Part shown: positions 8,801 to 17,643 of the stretch, piece after piece
How positions within the stretch are numbered: position 1 is the stretch's first letter
Layout of the letters: every line of letters starts with the position of its first letter
Assembly (NCBI GenBank): GCA_040394735.1
Contig: JBEBRR010000011.1
Span: forward strand, 8,620 to 72,619
Direction of reading: 5' to 3'
DNA length: 64,000 nucleotides
Source of the DNA: Leadbetterella byssophila_A
GTDB lineage: Bacteria > Bacteroidota > Bacteroidia > Cytophagales > Spirosomataceae
The notes under the pieces: model-generated
Told to the model about the DNA's origin: nothing
Databases searched by the model: none
What the model saw: only the letters and a program-made list of their open reading frames with translations
Made by a program: the position numbers and the translations under genes

Positions 8801-9817
8801 TCAAATCTTCCCTGCTCTCTTAACCGCATCCAGGATGCCGATCTGTTCAATGATTTCCCATGGGCGGATGGCCGGTTCCTTACCGGAACGGATGGCTTCA
8901 GCCAGCTGATCAAAGAGAAAGGCCCAGTTACCGGGCAGGGTTTCTACTTTCCCCTCTATTTCAAGTCCGTTCAGTGAAGTACGGATCTTCCCGTGGCCGA
9001 AGACCGGTTCCACACCGAAGCCGGGCTGTACGGGATAAAGCCCGCTTACAAGGTGATCTTCCTGTACGTCCATCCCGTATTTTGTAAAAGATCCCAGCGT
9101 TCCGTGAACAATGTATTTAGGCCCCTGATCTTTCACCAGCAGGCTGGATCTGAGGTTAACCTTCACCCGGCCGAAATCCATATGAAGATTAAACGCATCA
9201 TCAATTTCCGAGTTTATCCGCTGGATGAACACTTCTCCGGAGAACGAATCCGGCTTACCGAACAGCGCAATGGCCTGGTCTACGAGGTGAGCTCCCAGGT
9301 CATAGAGAATGCCGGTAGTGGCATCGGGCGCCTCCTTCCATGCTTTGGCGTTCAGGACAGGTTTATAACGGTCGAAATGGGCCTCATAAGACAAAATTTC
9401 TCCCAAAATGCCTGATTCTACCACCTTTCTAACGGTCTGAAAGTCGCTATCGTAACGCCTGTTCTGAAACACGCACAGCACCTTGCCCCGCTTTTCCGCC
9501 AATTCAAAGAGTTCTGCGGCCTCGACAGCCCGGGCTGTTACCGGTTTCTCTACCAGCACATGCTTTCCGGCCTCCAGCGCCCTTCTGGCATAGTCAAAAT
9601 GGGTTGAACTGGGGGAGCATACCGATATAAGATCAATCGACTTATCCGCCAGCAACTCATCAATGGAGCCCGCCTTTTTCGTCTCCACAAAAATATGGGG
9701 CGGCAGCTCCTGGGAGGTCACAATTTTGACCAGATTGAATTTGGGATTCGTCAGGAAGAAGGGCGCCTGAAGATATCTTCCCGACAATCCGAAGCCTACT
9801 ATTCCTACGTTGATCAT
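8801..9817 (-). CDS. Gfo/Idh/MocA family oxidoreductase
   Basis: A 338-residue NAD(P)-dependent dehydrogenase. The N-terminal Rossmann motif is VGIVGFGLSGRYLQ, followed by SVCSPSSTHFDYARRALEAGKHVLVEKPVTA, which contains the family EKP motif. The C-terminal alpha/beta substrate domain includes YDLGAHLVDQAIALFG. A longer frame reaches 9961, but the added residues are unlike the family and overlap the dehydrogenase gene upstream; ATG 9817 gives the correct start MINVGIVGFG. It lies 73 bp downstream of gcdH on the same strand. Such enzymes act on sugars, inositols or related polyols; the substrate here is not determinable. Confidence 0.9.
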   Translation of the reverse strand: MINVGIVGFGLSGRYLQAPFFLTNPKFNLVKIVTSQELPPHIFVETKKAGSIDELLADKSIDLISVCSPSSTHFDYARRALEAGKHVLVEKPVTARAVEAAELFELAEKRGKVLCVFQNRRYDSDFQTVRKVVESGILGEILSYEAHFDRYKPVLNAKAWKEAPDATTGILYDLGAHLVDQAIALFGKPDSFSGEVFIQRINSEIDDAFNLHMDFGRVKVNLRSSLLVKDQGPKYIVHGTLGSFTKYGMDVQEDHLVSGLYPVQPGFGVEPVFGHGKIRTSLNGLEIEGKVETLPGNWAFLFDQLAEAIRSGKEPAIRPWEIIEQIGILDAVKRAGKI

Positions 9818-9890
9818 AATATTTGTATAATTATATAAACACAAAATAAAATCGCTATTCATCCAGATTAATAACGAAAAACGAAGCACT

Positions 9891-11090
9891 TTATTTAAAA
9901 GCCTGAATTCCGGTGATCTCCTGTCCCAGAATGAGCAGGTGAATATCATGGGTACCTTCATAGGTCACCACCGATTCAAGATTGGCCATATGCCGCATGA
10001 TGGAGTACTCTCCCGTGATACCGTTTCCGCCGAGAATCTGGCGGGCCTCGCGGGCGATGTTCAGGGCCATGGCCACGTTATTCCGTTTGGCCAGGGAGAT
10101 CTGGGCGGAGGTGGCCTTGCCCTCATCTTTGTTCCTCCCGAGCTTCCAGGTGAGCAGCTGCGCCTTGGTGATCTCGGTCAGAAACTCCGCCAGCTTTTTC
10201 TGGATCAGCTGAAAAGAAGCAATGGGCCTGTCGAACTGTATTCTTTCCAGCGCATATTTCAATGCTGTATCATAACAATCCATGGCCGCTCCTATTGCTC
10301 CCCAGGAGATCCCGTAGCGGGCATTGTCGAGGCAGCGCAAAGGGGAGCGCAACCCGTCAGCGCCGGGCAGAAGGTTGTCCTTGGGCACTTTTACATTATC
10401 AAACACCAGCTCGCCGGTAGCGCTGGCTCTCAGCGACCATTTATTACTGATTTCCGGTGTACTGAATCCCTCCATTCCTCTTTCCACGATGAGCCCTTTG
10501 ATCCTTCCCGCCTCATTTTTTGCCCAAACCACCGCCAGGTCGCAATAAGGGGCATTGGAAATCCAGGTTTTTGAACCATTCAGCACAAGATGATCTCCTT
10601 CCTCCCGGAAATGACAGCGCATTCCTGCAGGATTGGAGCCAAAGTCGGGCTCGGTAAGCCCGAAGCTGCCCAGCAGTTCGCCGGAAGCCAGTCGCGGCAG
10701 GTATTTCCGGCGCTGTTCCCCGGAACCGTATTCAAATATGGGAAACATGACCAGTGAACCCTGGACCGATGCGGTAGAACGGATACCGGAGTCTACCCGT
10801 TCCAGTTCCTGCATCATGAGGCCATAAGTGATATAATCAGCGCCCATCCCCCCGTACGATTCCGGTATAACAGGACCAAATAATCCCATTTCTCCTATTT
10901 TCTTTACGAGAAAGCGAGGAAATCTGGCCTGTTGAGCTGCATCTTCAATAATGGGTGAAATCTCCTTTTTGCAAAAGTCGCGTACGGAAGCGCGGATAAG
11001 AAGATGCTCTTCAGACAACAGGTCATCCAGCCCGTAAAAATCAGGGGCAACAAAGCCATCGGCTTTCTGCGAGCGCTTAAAATCATTCAT
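9891..11090 (-). CDS. Acyl-CoA dehydrogenase, glutaryl-CoA dehydrogenase type
   Basis: A 399-residue FAD acyl-CoA dehydrogenase. The family signature SFGLTEPDFGSNPAGM lies near residue 140, and the C-terminal region ARQILGGNGITGEYSIMRHMANLE leads to the catalytic Glu in YEGTHDIH (about E378). YEGTHDIHLLILGQEITGIQAF closely resembles glutaryl-CoA dehydrogenases, which convert glutaryl-CoA to crotonyl-CoA in lysine and tryptophan breakdown. The start overlaps the lysA stop in ATGA form (11087-11090). Substrate assignment rests on motif resemblance; a short-chain acyl-CoA is the main alternative. Confidence 0.88.
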   Translation of the reverse strand: MNDFKRSQKADGFVAPDFYGLDDLLSEEHLLIRASVRDFCKKEISPIIEDAAQQARFPRFLVKKIGEMGLFGPVIPESYGGMGADYITYGLMMQELERVDSGIRSTASVQGSLVMFPIFEYGSGEQRRKYLPRLASGELLGSFGLTEPDFGSNPAGMRCHFREEGDHLVLNGSKTWISNAPYCDLAVVWAKNEAGRIKGLIVERGMEGFSTPEISNKWSLRASATGELVFDNVKVPKDNLLPGADGLRSPLRCLDNARYGISWGAIGAAMDCYDTALKYALERIQFDRPIASFQLIQKKLAEFLTEITKAQLLTWKLGRNKDEGKATSAQISLAKRNNVAMALNIAREARQILGGNGITGEYSIMRHMANLESVVTYEGTHDIHLLILGQEITGIQAFK

Positions 11091-12295
11091 GGTATTATCA
11101 GAATCTGGTTTTTCAGGATATCCTCCATCGTTTCCCTTTTGCGCACCAAATGTTCTTTTCCGCGGTAAACCAGCACTTCTGCAGGCCGGAAACGGCTGTT
11201 GTAATTGGAGGCCATGGTGAACCCGTAAGCCCCGGCATTCCGGATCGCCAGAAGGTCTCCTTCCGACGTTTCCGGGAGATCCCTGTCTTTAGCAATATCG
11301 TCAGTTTCGCACATATATCCAACCACATTGTATTTTTTTTGGGGCGGGGCACCCGCTCTGGAAATATTCACCACCTCGTGCCAGGCGTCGTACATCATAG
11401 GCCGGATCAGGTGGTTAAGCCCTGTATTCAGGCCCAGCAAGTCGCCATTGGGGTTGTTCTTTACCACGTTAACCTGCGCCAGCAGAAGGCCCGACTCGCT
11501 CACCAGGAACTTCCCGGGCTCGAACCAGAGTTCCAGCTCCCGGCCATAGGCTTTGCAGAAGTCCGTAAACTTCGCCGAGAGTTTTTCTCCCAGATCTTTC
11601 ATATCGGTTACGGCATCTCCTTCCCTGTATGCCACCTTAAAGCCTCCGCCAAAGTCGAGGTACTGCAGGTTACCAAAGCTCATGGCCAGCTCAAACATCA
11701 CTTCTGCCGCCCGGATAAACGTGCTTCCGTCTTTAATATCGGAGCCGGTATGCTGATGCAGTCCCGTTATATTCAGATTATACCGGTTGACCAGCTTTAG
11801 GATCTCCGCCTTCTGCTCTACAGGAATTCCGAATTTGGAGTTACCGTGGCCGGTAGAGATTTTCAGGTTCCCTCCTCCTTCCACATTGGGGCGTATGCGA
11901 ATAAAGAGTGGCCTGGAGCTTCCATATTTCTGACCGAATTTCTCCAGCGCCGAAAGGTTATCGACATTTACCAGCACCCCGTGATTCACACATTCCTCAA
12001 TCTCCTCAAACCCTACCCCGCTGGAAGTAAAAGTAATCTGTTCAGGCTTAAACCCGGCTTTCAGAGCCAGGTGCATTTCCTGCGGGGAAACCACATCTAC
12101 CTCCACGCCCAGTGTTCTCATCAGAGAAAGTACGGAGATATTGGTGTTGGCTTTGCAGGCATATTTTATTTTCATGCGTACCGCAGGAAATGCTTCCCGC
12201 AGGATATTGATCTTTTCTTCAATTTTATCCCCGTCGTATACGTATAACGGAGTCCCAAATGTGCCTGCCAGGTTCAGCAGAGTCGAATTGTCCAT
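11087..12295 (-). CDS. lysA: Diaminopimelate decarboxylase
   Basis: A 402-residue PLP enzyme of the alanine-racemase fold that decarboxylates meso-diaminopimelate to lysine. The PLP lysine is K48 in KYACKANTN. The phosphate-binding glycine region is seen in YLDFGGGFKVAY, and the C-terminal substrate and dimer motifs in ELWFEPGKFLVSESG and CETDDIAKDRDLP. Length and start (MDNSTLLNLAGTFGTPLYVYD) match the family. It is followed by a glutaryl-CoA dehydrogenase gene with a 4-bp overlap, and 269 bp separate it from the divergent arginine deiminase gene. Confidence 0.93.
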   Translation of the reverse strand: MDNSTLLNLAGTFGTPLYVYDGDKIEEKINILREAFPAVRMKIKYACKANTNISVLSLMRTLGVEVDVVSPQEMHLALKAGFKPEQITFTSSGVGFEEIEECVNHGVLVNVDNLSALEKFGQKYGSSRPLFIRIRPNVEGGGNLKISTGHGNSKFGIPVEQKAEILKLVNRYNLNITGLHQHTGSDIKDGSTFIRAAEVMFELAMSFGNLQYLDFGGGFKVAYREGDAVTDMKDLGEKLSAKFTDFCKAYGRELELWFEPGKFLVSESGLLLAQVNVVKNNPNGDLLGLNTGLNHLIRPMMYDAWHEVVNISRAGAPPQKKYNVVGYMCETDDIAKDRDLPETSEGDLLAIRNAGAYGFTMASNYNSRFRPAEVLVYRGKEHLVRKRETMEDILKNQILIIP

Positions 12296-12564
12296 TTATA
12301 AGAATGCTTGATGCTGTGCAAAAATACGTGAAAAACAGGGGATACGGAATGCCGTGCGGAATATAATTGCAAATGCTGATTACTTAGATATTTTGTGAAT
12401 TATACATATTTATAATTATTTCGCTTTTTTACCGGATTAACCCTGTTTTGCGGATTTTCAAAGGCCTGTGCCCCCCTTACAGGAAAGCGTGTAATGAAAA
12501 TTTAATCGCTTCTTTACAGGCCGAAAAGTTGACTTTATCAAAACGAAAAGCCAAATTGCACTAT

Positions 12565-14022
12565 ATGAAACATCACACTATGAATGAATCCATTTTTGTT
12601 AACTCGGAAGTTTCTCCCCTGGAAAGACTGATCATCCACAGCCCTGACAGCGGCCTGGGAAAGGTGGTTCCGTCTAAAGCGCAGGACTGGCTGTTTGAAG
12701 ATATCATCCACCTGGAAACCATGCGTAAAAAGGAATACGATCTCTACGTTAAGCTTCTCCTTCATTTTCTTGATCCTGAAGCCATCCGCTGGTATAATGC
12801 AGCCGGTGATATGCACCGGGAATTTTTCAAGCCCAATTCCGAAAATTATTTTGATTCGGACAAGGTGATCGACATCGAAAGGCTTCTTTTTGAGGTGCTG
12901 GAAAACCCGGAGGTAAAGGTGCCGCTGGTGGCTGCTATTTCAGCCATTGAAGAGTGCTCCTACCTGGAGATGAAGCATTTTCTGAAGTATCCGAACCGCG
13001 AATTATCCAAAATACTGATCACGGGGATGACGGATGAAGGGGAAATGTTTTTCCCTCCCGTTCCGAACCTTATCTTTACGCGGGATCTGGGCGTGGTGGT
13101 TAATGACCACATTATACTGACCCAACCGGCCAAGTCGGCCCGTACGCGCGAGTCCCTGATCGCCAAATATATCTTTTTCAATCACCCCCTTTTCCGGGAT
13201 TATACCGATAAGATCATCGAAATAGAAGAAGATGAAGAGCATTTTCTGCTGCCGGAAGACAAGACCCAGCGCTGGGATACCCTCGAAGGGGGCGATGTAA
13301 TGATGGTAGCTCCGAATCACCTGCTGATCGGCATTTCGGAACGAACCACGCTGGATGCCGCCAGGCAAACCATGAACAAGCTTTTTGAAAAGAAGGTGGT
13401 GGAAAAGGTTTCAATCGTAAAAATTCCGAGCAAGCGCGATTACATGCACATTGATACGGTATTTACCCAGATCAAAAAAAATGTCTGGGTTTTATTACGC
13501 TCAATGGTTCAGAAAACCATTGACCAGCCCAACCAGAAAGCCTGGGAGGCGCTGGGCCCTGTAGACAGCGCCGAAAAAGTCATTATTAAAACTTTTATTA
13601 ACCGCCCTGAGGGCGTGCATGTAGAGGACGTGGACAATCTGGAAGATCTGCTGACCGGCATATCGGTGAAAGATCTGAAGTGTACGGGGCCTGTCAGGTT
13701 TGTTTATTCGGGAAATGACGTATTTCCGTTCGGAGAACGGGAGCAATGGACCGACTCCTGCAATCTCCTGGTGCTTCAGGAGGGAGTAGCGCTCGCCTAC
13801 GACCGGAATGACAAAACGGATGAAGCTTTCAGGGAGCAGGGATTTTCCCTGATTCATGCCAGTGAACTTCTTGCCCGGCTGGAGAGCGGCCAGGTCAGAG
13901 CGGAAGACTTAAAGGATACGATCATCCTGCTTCCTTCAGCCGAGCTTTCACGTGCAAGGGGCGGATCGCATTGCATGAGTTTACCCCTGAAAAGAAAGGA
14001 TATTTTCGAAAAAAATAATTAA
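12565..14022 (+). CDS. Arginine deiminase-type amidinohydrolase
   Basis: A guanidino-group-modifying-fold enzyme of about 485 residues. Bacteroidota homologues begin close to NESIFVNSEVSPLERLIIHSPDSGLGKV, so ATG 12565 or ATG 12580 is the start; a longer frame from 12448 adds unrelated residues. Visible active-site segments are FTRDLGVVVNDH, LEGGDVMMVAPNHLLIGISERTT, DTVFTQI with a preceding His, and the nucleophile region GGSHCMSLPLKR (Cys 16 residues from the end). It should hydrolyse arginine to citrulline plus ammonia. It is about 80 residues longer than classical ArcA, so it belongs to a long subfamily. Lies 32 bp upstream of a CtlX-like gene. Confidence 0.85.
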   Translation: MKHHTMNESIFVNSEVSPLERLIIHSPDSGLGKVVPSKAQDWLFEDIIHLETMRKKEYDLYVKLLLHFLDPEAIRWYNAAGDMHREFFKPNSENYFDSDKVIDIERLLFEVLENPEVKVPLVAAISAIEECSYLEMKHFLKYPNRELSKILITGMTDEGEMFFPPVPNLIFTRDLGVVVNDHIILTQPAKSARTRESLIAKYIFFNHPLFRDYTDKIIEIEEDEEHFLLPEDKTQRWDTLEGGDVMMVAPNHLLIGISERTTLDAARQTMNKLFEKKVVEKVSIVKIPSKRDYMHIDTVFTQIKKNVWVLLRSMVQKTIDQPNQKAWEALGPVDSAEKVIIKTFINRPEGVHVEDVDNLEDLLTGISVKDLKCTGPVRFVYSGNDVFPFGEREQWTDSCNLLVLQEGVALAYDRNDKTDEAFREQGFSLIHASELLARLESGQVRAEDLKDTIILLPSAELSRARGGSHCMSLPLKRKDIFEKNN

Positions 14023-14054
14023 TATTGGGCATGAAACCTTAAACTTCTACGCCT

Positions 14055-14978
14055 ATGCAAGAGCAAGTAACATCTAATTTACTGATGATTAGGCCGGTGA
14101 ATTTCGCATTTAACCAGGAAACGGCATCCACCAATACTTTTCAGAAACAAAAGGATATAAACCAGGAAACGCTGAATAGCTCAGCCCAGGAATGTTTTGA
14201 CGAACTGGTGGCCCAGTTGCGGCTCCGTGATATTAATGTTCATGTTTTTGATGATACTGCCGAGCCCTATACGCCGGATAGTATATTTCCCAATAACTGG
14301 TTTTCGACCCACCATTCGGGTAAAGTAATGATCTACCCGCTGGAAGCCCCCAACCGGAGAGCGGAAAGGCGGCAGGATGTGCTGGATTTCCTGAAAAAGT
14401 ACTACGATTTTCATATTTTGCTGGATCTGACCCACTTTGAGAAAGACGGGAAATACCTGGAAGGGACGGGCAGCATCGTACTGGACCGGATCAACCGGAT
14501 CGCGTATGCCTGCCTGTCGTCAAGAACCCACCCGGAAGTGCTCAGGGCATGGCAAAAGGTAATTGATTATGAACTGGTTACTTTTGAGGCGTTTGATAAG
14601 GAAGGAGTACCGGTTTACCACACCAATGTGGTAATGTGTATGGGTGATACCTTCTGTGTGATCTGCCTGGAGGCAATTACTGACCCCGACCAGAGGCTGA
14701 TGGTAAGGCAGAAACTCGAAAATTCAGGCAAAACCATCATGGAAATTACCATGAATCAGATGAGTGCCTTTGCCGGAAATATGCTGCTGGTGAAAAATAA
14801 AAAGGACAAGAACTTCCTGGTGATGTCTGACCGTGCTTACGAGTCACTTACCCGCGAACAGATTGACACCATGGATTATTTTGCAGAAATACTTCATACC
14901 GACCTGGGTTATATTGAAAGCGTAGGCGGCGGCTCGGCGCGATGTATGATTGCGGAGATTCATTTACCGGAAAAGTAA
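14055..14978 (+). CDS. CtlX-like amidinotransferase-fold hydrolase (citrulline utilisation)
   Basis: A 307-residue protein of the same alpha/beta propeller superfamily as arginine deiminase. Motifs are SIFPNNWFSTHHSG, YLEGTGSIVLDR (catalytic acid region), VYHTNVVMCMGDTF (His) and a C-terminal GGGSARCMIAEI with the candidate nucleophile C297. This set matches proteins annotated as citrulline utilisation hydrolase CtlX, which degrade citrulline to ornithine. Placement directly after an arginine deiminase gene supports a two-step arginine to ornithine route. Biochemical activity is inferred; a different ureido or guanidino substrate is possible. Confidence 0.8.
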   Translation: MQEQVTSNLLMIRPVNFAFNQETASTNTFQKQKDINQETLNSSAQECFDELVAQLRLRDINVHVFDDTAEPYTPDSIFPNNWFSTHHSGKVMIYPLEAPNRRAERRQDVLDFLKKYYDFHILLDLTHFEKDGKYLEGTGSIVLDRINRIAYACLSSRTHPEVLRAWQKVIDYELVTFEAFDKEGVPVYHTNVVMCMGDTFCVICLEAITDPDQRLMVRQKLENSGKTIMEITMNQMSAFAGNMLLVKNKKDKNFLVMSDRAYESLTREQIDTMDYFAEILHTDLGYIESVGGGSARCMIAEIHLPEK

Positions 14979-15126
14979 ATGAAAGTTAAAAACTAAAAAC
15001 GGTCCGCCGCTGCGGTGAAAAACTAAAAGTAATGGAATATCCGTATTTTAATTATAAAAGAATGTTCCTTCGCTTTCACTTTTAACTATTACCTTAAATA
15101 ATACCAAGCAGGTTTAAGCTTCATCT
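14979..15126. repeat. Degenerate A/T-rich repeats after ctlX-like gene
   Basis: Two related units, GTTAAAAACTAAAAAC (14985-15000) and GTGAAAAACTAAAAGT (15015-15030), flank a small G+C hairpin (CCGC/GCGG near 15004-15015). A third copy is inverted at about 15073-15094 (CTTTCACTTTTAACTATTACC). The same inverted unit reappears at the 3' end of dnaB. No gene or clear promoter is visible here. Confidence 0.55.
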
Positions 15127-16284
15127 ATGAACAGAAAGATCAGAATGGGAATGGTAGGTGGCGGGCAGGGTGCCTTTATAGGTGCGGTGCATCGTACCGC
15201 TGCCGCTATTGACGGGGAAATTGAGCTGGTTTGCGGCGCTTTCAGCTCTACCCCTGAGAAATCAAAGGCATCAGGCAGGGATCTTATGCTGCCGGAAGAA
15301 CGCTGCTACGGGGATTACAGGGAAATGATCCGGCAGGAGTTGCGCAGAAAAGATAAAATGGATGCAGTTTCGATAGTAACACCTAACCATATGCATTTCG
15401 GTCCGGCTAAAATGGCCCTTGAGAACGGCTTTCATGTGATCTGCGATAAGCCGGTCACCTTCACCCTGGCCGAAGCCCGTAAGCTGAAAGATATCATTGA
15501 ACAGACCGGACTGACCTTTGCCCTGACCCATAATTATACCGGTTATCCCATGATCAAACAGGCCCGCCACCTGGTTCAGAGCGGGGCTCTGGGTAAAATA
15601 CGCAAGGTAGTGGTAGAGTACCCCCAAGGCTGGCTGGCTTTCCTGGAAGAAAAACGGGGCTATAAACAGGCTGAATGGCGCACCGACCCGAAACGGTCAG
15701 GAATTGCCGGTGCTGTGGGAGATATAGGTACCCATGCAGAGAATCTGGCCGAATACATCACGGGACTGAAGATTACCGGGCTTTGTGCGGATATCTCCAC
15801 CTTTGTGGAAGGCCGCCTGCTGGATGATGACGCCAACGTGCTGCTCCGGTTTGATAATGGCGCTAAGGGCATTCTTTATTGCAGCCAGATCGCCAACGGG
15901 GAAGAAAATGCCCTGCGGATCCGGATATACGGAGAACTGGGCGGCCTCGACTGGCGCCAGGAAGAACCGAATACGCTGGCCCATAAGTCGCAGACATTTC
16001 ATCATCTTTACCGGCCGAATGTAGGAGACCTCTCCCCTTTTGCCAGGGCCAATACCCGTTTACCTAATGGCCATCCCGAAGGATACCTCGAGGCTTTTGC
16101 CAATATTTACAGGAATTTCGCCCGTACCGTACGTAAACGGATGAACGGCGAAGAGCCCACGGAAATTGAGCTGGACTTCCCGGGCATAGACGACGGAATC
16201 CGGGGAATGCTCTTTGTGGAGAGTGTAATTGCTTCAGGAAAGAGTAAATCGAAATGGGTTAAATTCAGGCAGATATCTTCCTGA
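15127..16284 (+). CDS. Gfo/Idh/MocA family oxidoreductase
   Basis: A 385-residue NAD(P)-dependent oxidoreductase. The nucleotide-binding loop is MGMVGGGQGAFIGAVH; the family EKP-type motif appears as ICDKPVTF with Asp in place of Glu. The conserved GDIGTHAENLAEYITGL region carries the usual catalytic His. The C-terminal domain extends beyond typical length with RKRMNGEEPTEIELDFPGIDDGIRGMLFVESV. It stands alone, with a repeat-rich spacer upstream. The start MNRKIRMGMVGGG is unambiguous. Polyol or sugar derivatives are the likely substrates, but none can be named. Confidence 0.9.
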   Translation: MNRKIRMGMVGGGQGAFIGAVHRTAAAIDGEIELVCGAFSSTPEKSKASGRDLMLPEERCYGDYREMIRQELRRKDKMDAVSIVTPNHMHFGPAKMALENGFHVICDKPVTFTLAEARKLKDIIEQTGLTFALTHNYTGYPMIKQARHLVQSGALGKIRKVVVEYPQGWLAFLEEKRGYKQAEWRTDPKRSGIAGAVGDIGTHAENLAEYITGLKITGLCADISTFVEGRLLDDDANVLLRFDNGAKGILYCSQIANGEENALRIRIYGELGGLDWRQEEPNTLAHKSQTFHHLYRPNVGDLSPFARANTRLPNGHPEGYLEAFANIYRNFARTVRKRMNGEEPTEIELDFPGIDDGIRGMLFVESVIASGKSKSKWVKFRQISS

Positions 16285-16484
16285 AGCAAGCTATCCATAG
16301 TTTTACCGGCGGTTTATATAATTGAAACCGTTCCGAACCGGAACATCTCTTCTTTTGACTGAAGCTATTCTCCAGGCGGTAGAAAAGGTATAATGCCCGT
16401 TAATATCAGTATATGAAAAGCTGCCACCAGCGTGAATAAACCGATGAGCCCGGCGGATCATTCCCGTTTTTCGAGATACCGGGT

Positions 16485-17210
16485 TCACAGAGAGTAGTAT
16501 ATTTCGTCAAAAGGAACCCGGATCTGCACATCGCGCACCCCTTCCGGCTTCCGGATACCGCAGGGAATTACCATGTTGATCTCTGCACCGGCAGGCAGCT
16601 TCAGTATTTTTTTCATCAGGCGGCTGTCAAAGCCCTCCAGCGGGCAGGTGTCATAGCCTTCTGCGGCCATTGCCAGCATGAAAGTCTGTGCCGCCAGCGC
16701 ACAGGATTTGTGCACCACGGCCTTCATTTCGCATTCGGTCATCTGCCGGGTAACAGGCCTGAAAAGACCGGCTATCACCACCATTGATTTCCGTACCAGC
16801 CCCAGCAACCCCAAAAAACGGGCATAAATAAAAGGCATCAGGAAGCCGTAATAGCGTTTCCGGTTTTTTATCCGTGCCGCTTTTCTTTCTTCAGGGGAAA
16901 ATTTTATGATGGCTTCCAGCTCATAGTCCAGCATGGCCCGGCTTCTTTCCCTGTAGAGGTCCTGCCGGGTAACAAACACCACTATTTCCTTTGCCGTTCC
17001 GGTAGAGGTCTGGTCGAGGCAGGCTCTGGAAACAGCCTGAAGAGTGCCGGGTGTGGTTATATGATAAAACTCCCACAGCTGCATGTTACTGCTGTTCGGT
17101 GCCAGCGAAGCCAGCTCCAGGCAATGCCTTATTTTTGCGGTGTCTACCGGTTTTTCCGGATCATATATCCGGACGGACCGCCGGTACCGGACAATTTCCT
17201 CAAATGTCAT
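16485..17210 (-). CDS. Nitroreductase-family protein
   Basis: A 241-residue FMN-dependent nitroreductase-like protein. It opens with MTFEEIVRYRRSVRIYDPEKPVD, where RRSVR matches the FMN-phosphate-binding RRSxR motif, then ASLAPNSSNMQLWEF. The C-terminal half has AMAAEGYDTCPLEGFDS, the standard FMN-facing loop. Between them is an unusual hydrophobic, basic insert (about residues 120-165; YYGFLMPFIYARFLGLLGLVRKS) that could touch a membrane. It is divergent from the efflux operon across a palindrome-bearing region, so co-regulation with that operon is possible. Confidence 0.85.
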   Translation of the reverse strand: MTFEEIVRYRRSVRIYDPEKPVDTAKIRHCLELASLAPNSSNMQLWEFYHITTPGTLQAVSRACLDQTSTGTAKEIVVFVTRQDLYRERSRAMLDYELEAIIKFSPEERKAARIKNRKRYYGFLMPFIYARFLGLLGLVRKSMVVIAGLFRPVTRQMTECEMKAVVHKSCALAAQTFMLAMAAEGYDTCPLEGFDSRLMKKILKLPAGAEINMVIPCGIRKPEGVRDVQIRVPFDEIYYSL

Positions 17211-17289
17211 ACAAAAACTTATCTGGCTGCAAAAATAAATTCCAAATCCGGTTTAAGCATCAGAGGCATTAAAACTTTGAACGAAGTGC

Positions 17290-17315
17290 TGATAAAGTTA
17301 ATTTTAACTTTATCA
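17290..17315. promoter_or_regulatory. 26-bp palindrome, candidate operator
   Basis: Arms TGATAAAGTTAA (17290-17301) and TTAACTTTATCA (17304-17315) are perfect reverse complements around a TT centre. Position between divergent nitroreductase and RND efflux genes, and lack of a T-tract, fit an operator for a dimeric repressor better than a terminator. No regulator gene is adjacent, so the binder is unknown. Confidence 0.5.
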
Positions 17316-17589
17316 AGAGCGCATTGAACTGATTCCCGGCTCTGAACCATATATTATTACCAATGTCCAATTTTCATTTTTTGACGGATTTCCTTCTTTT
17401 GTCGCCAGATACGCCGGTTTCCCCGTTCTATCGGGAGGCCAACTCTATTGATACCCTCCCGTAGTATTTTATTGCTTAGATTTCGGAACACAGAGACCCT
17501 TTACTATGTACCCAAAGACCGGCACTTCAGTGATATTGGTAATAAAAGCCGTAATATATATAAGCCTGTTTCCTTCCACCTTTCGTAAT

Positions 17590-17603
17590 TTTACAGCTGT
17601 AAA
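17590..17603. promoter_or_regulatory. 14-bp palindrome near predicted efflux promoter
   Basis: TTTACAGCTGTAAA is a perfect palindrome overlapping a near-consensus -7 box (TAATTTTA, 17586-17593), 40 bp before the TolC-like start codon. An operator at this position would block transcription start; chance cannot be excluded at this length. Confidence 0.3.
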
Positions 17604-17643
17604 TACCCTGCCGGTAAAGGGGAGGGTCCCTCCTCTGTACCTT

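Larger units (their letters stand above)
17211..17643. other. 433-bp intergenic region between nitroreductase and efflux operon
   Basis: No convincing gene lies here. An open frame from 17506 runs into TolC, but its first 46 codons are not signal-peptide-like and the true start is 17644. The region holds a 26-bp palindrome (17290-17315), a 14-bp palindrome (17590-17603), and a short GGAGGG-T-CCCTCC inverted repeat (17621-17633) just before the TolC start. A partial -7 box, TAATTTTA (17586-17593), adjoins the 14-bp palindrome. Confidence 0.6.

Noticed and set aside
9939..10574. 211-codon plus-strand open frame
   Set aside because: Shadow of the glutaryl-CoA dehydrogenase-like gene on the other strand; no family resemblance.
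16303..16488. 61-codon minus-strand open frame downstream of nitroreductase
   Set aside because: Short, no signal or domain, no promoter; treated as noncoding spacer.
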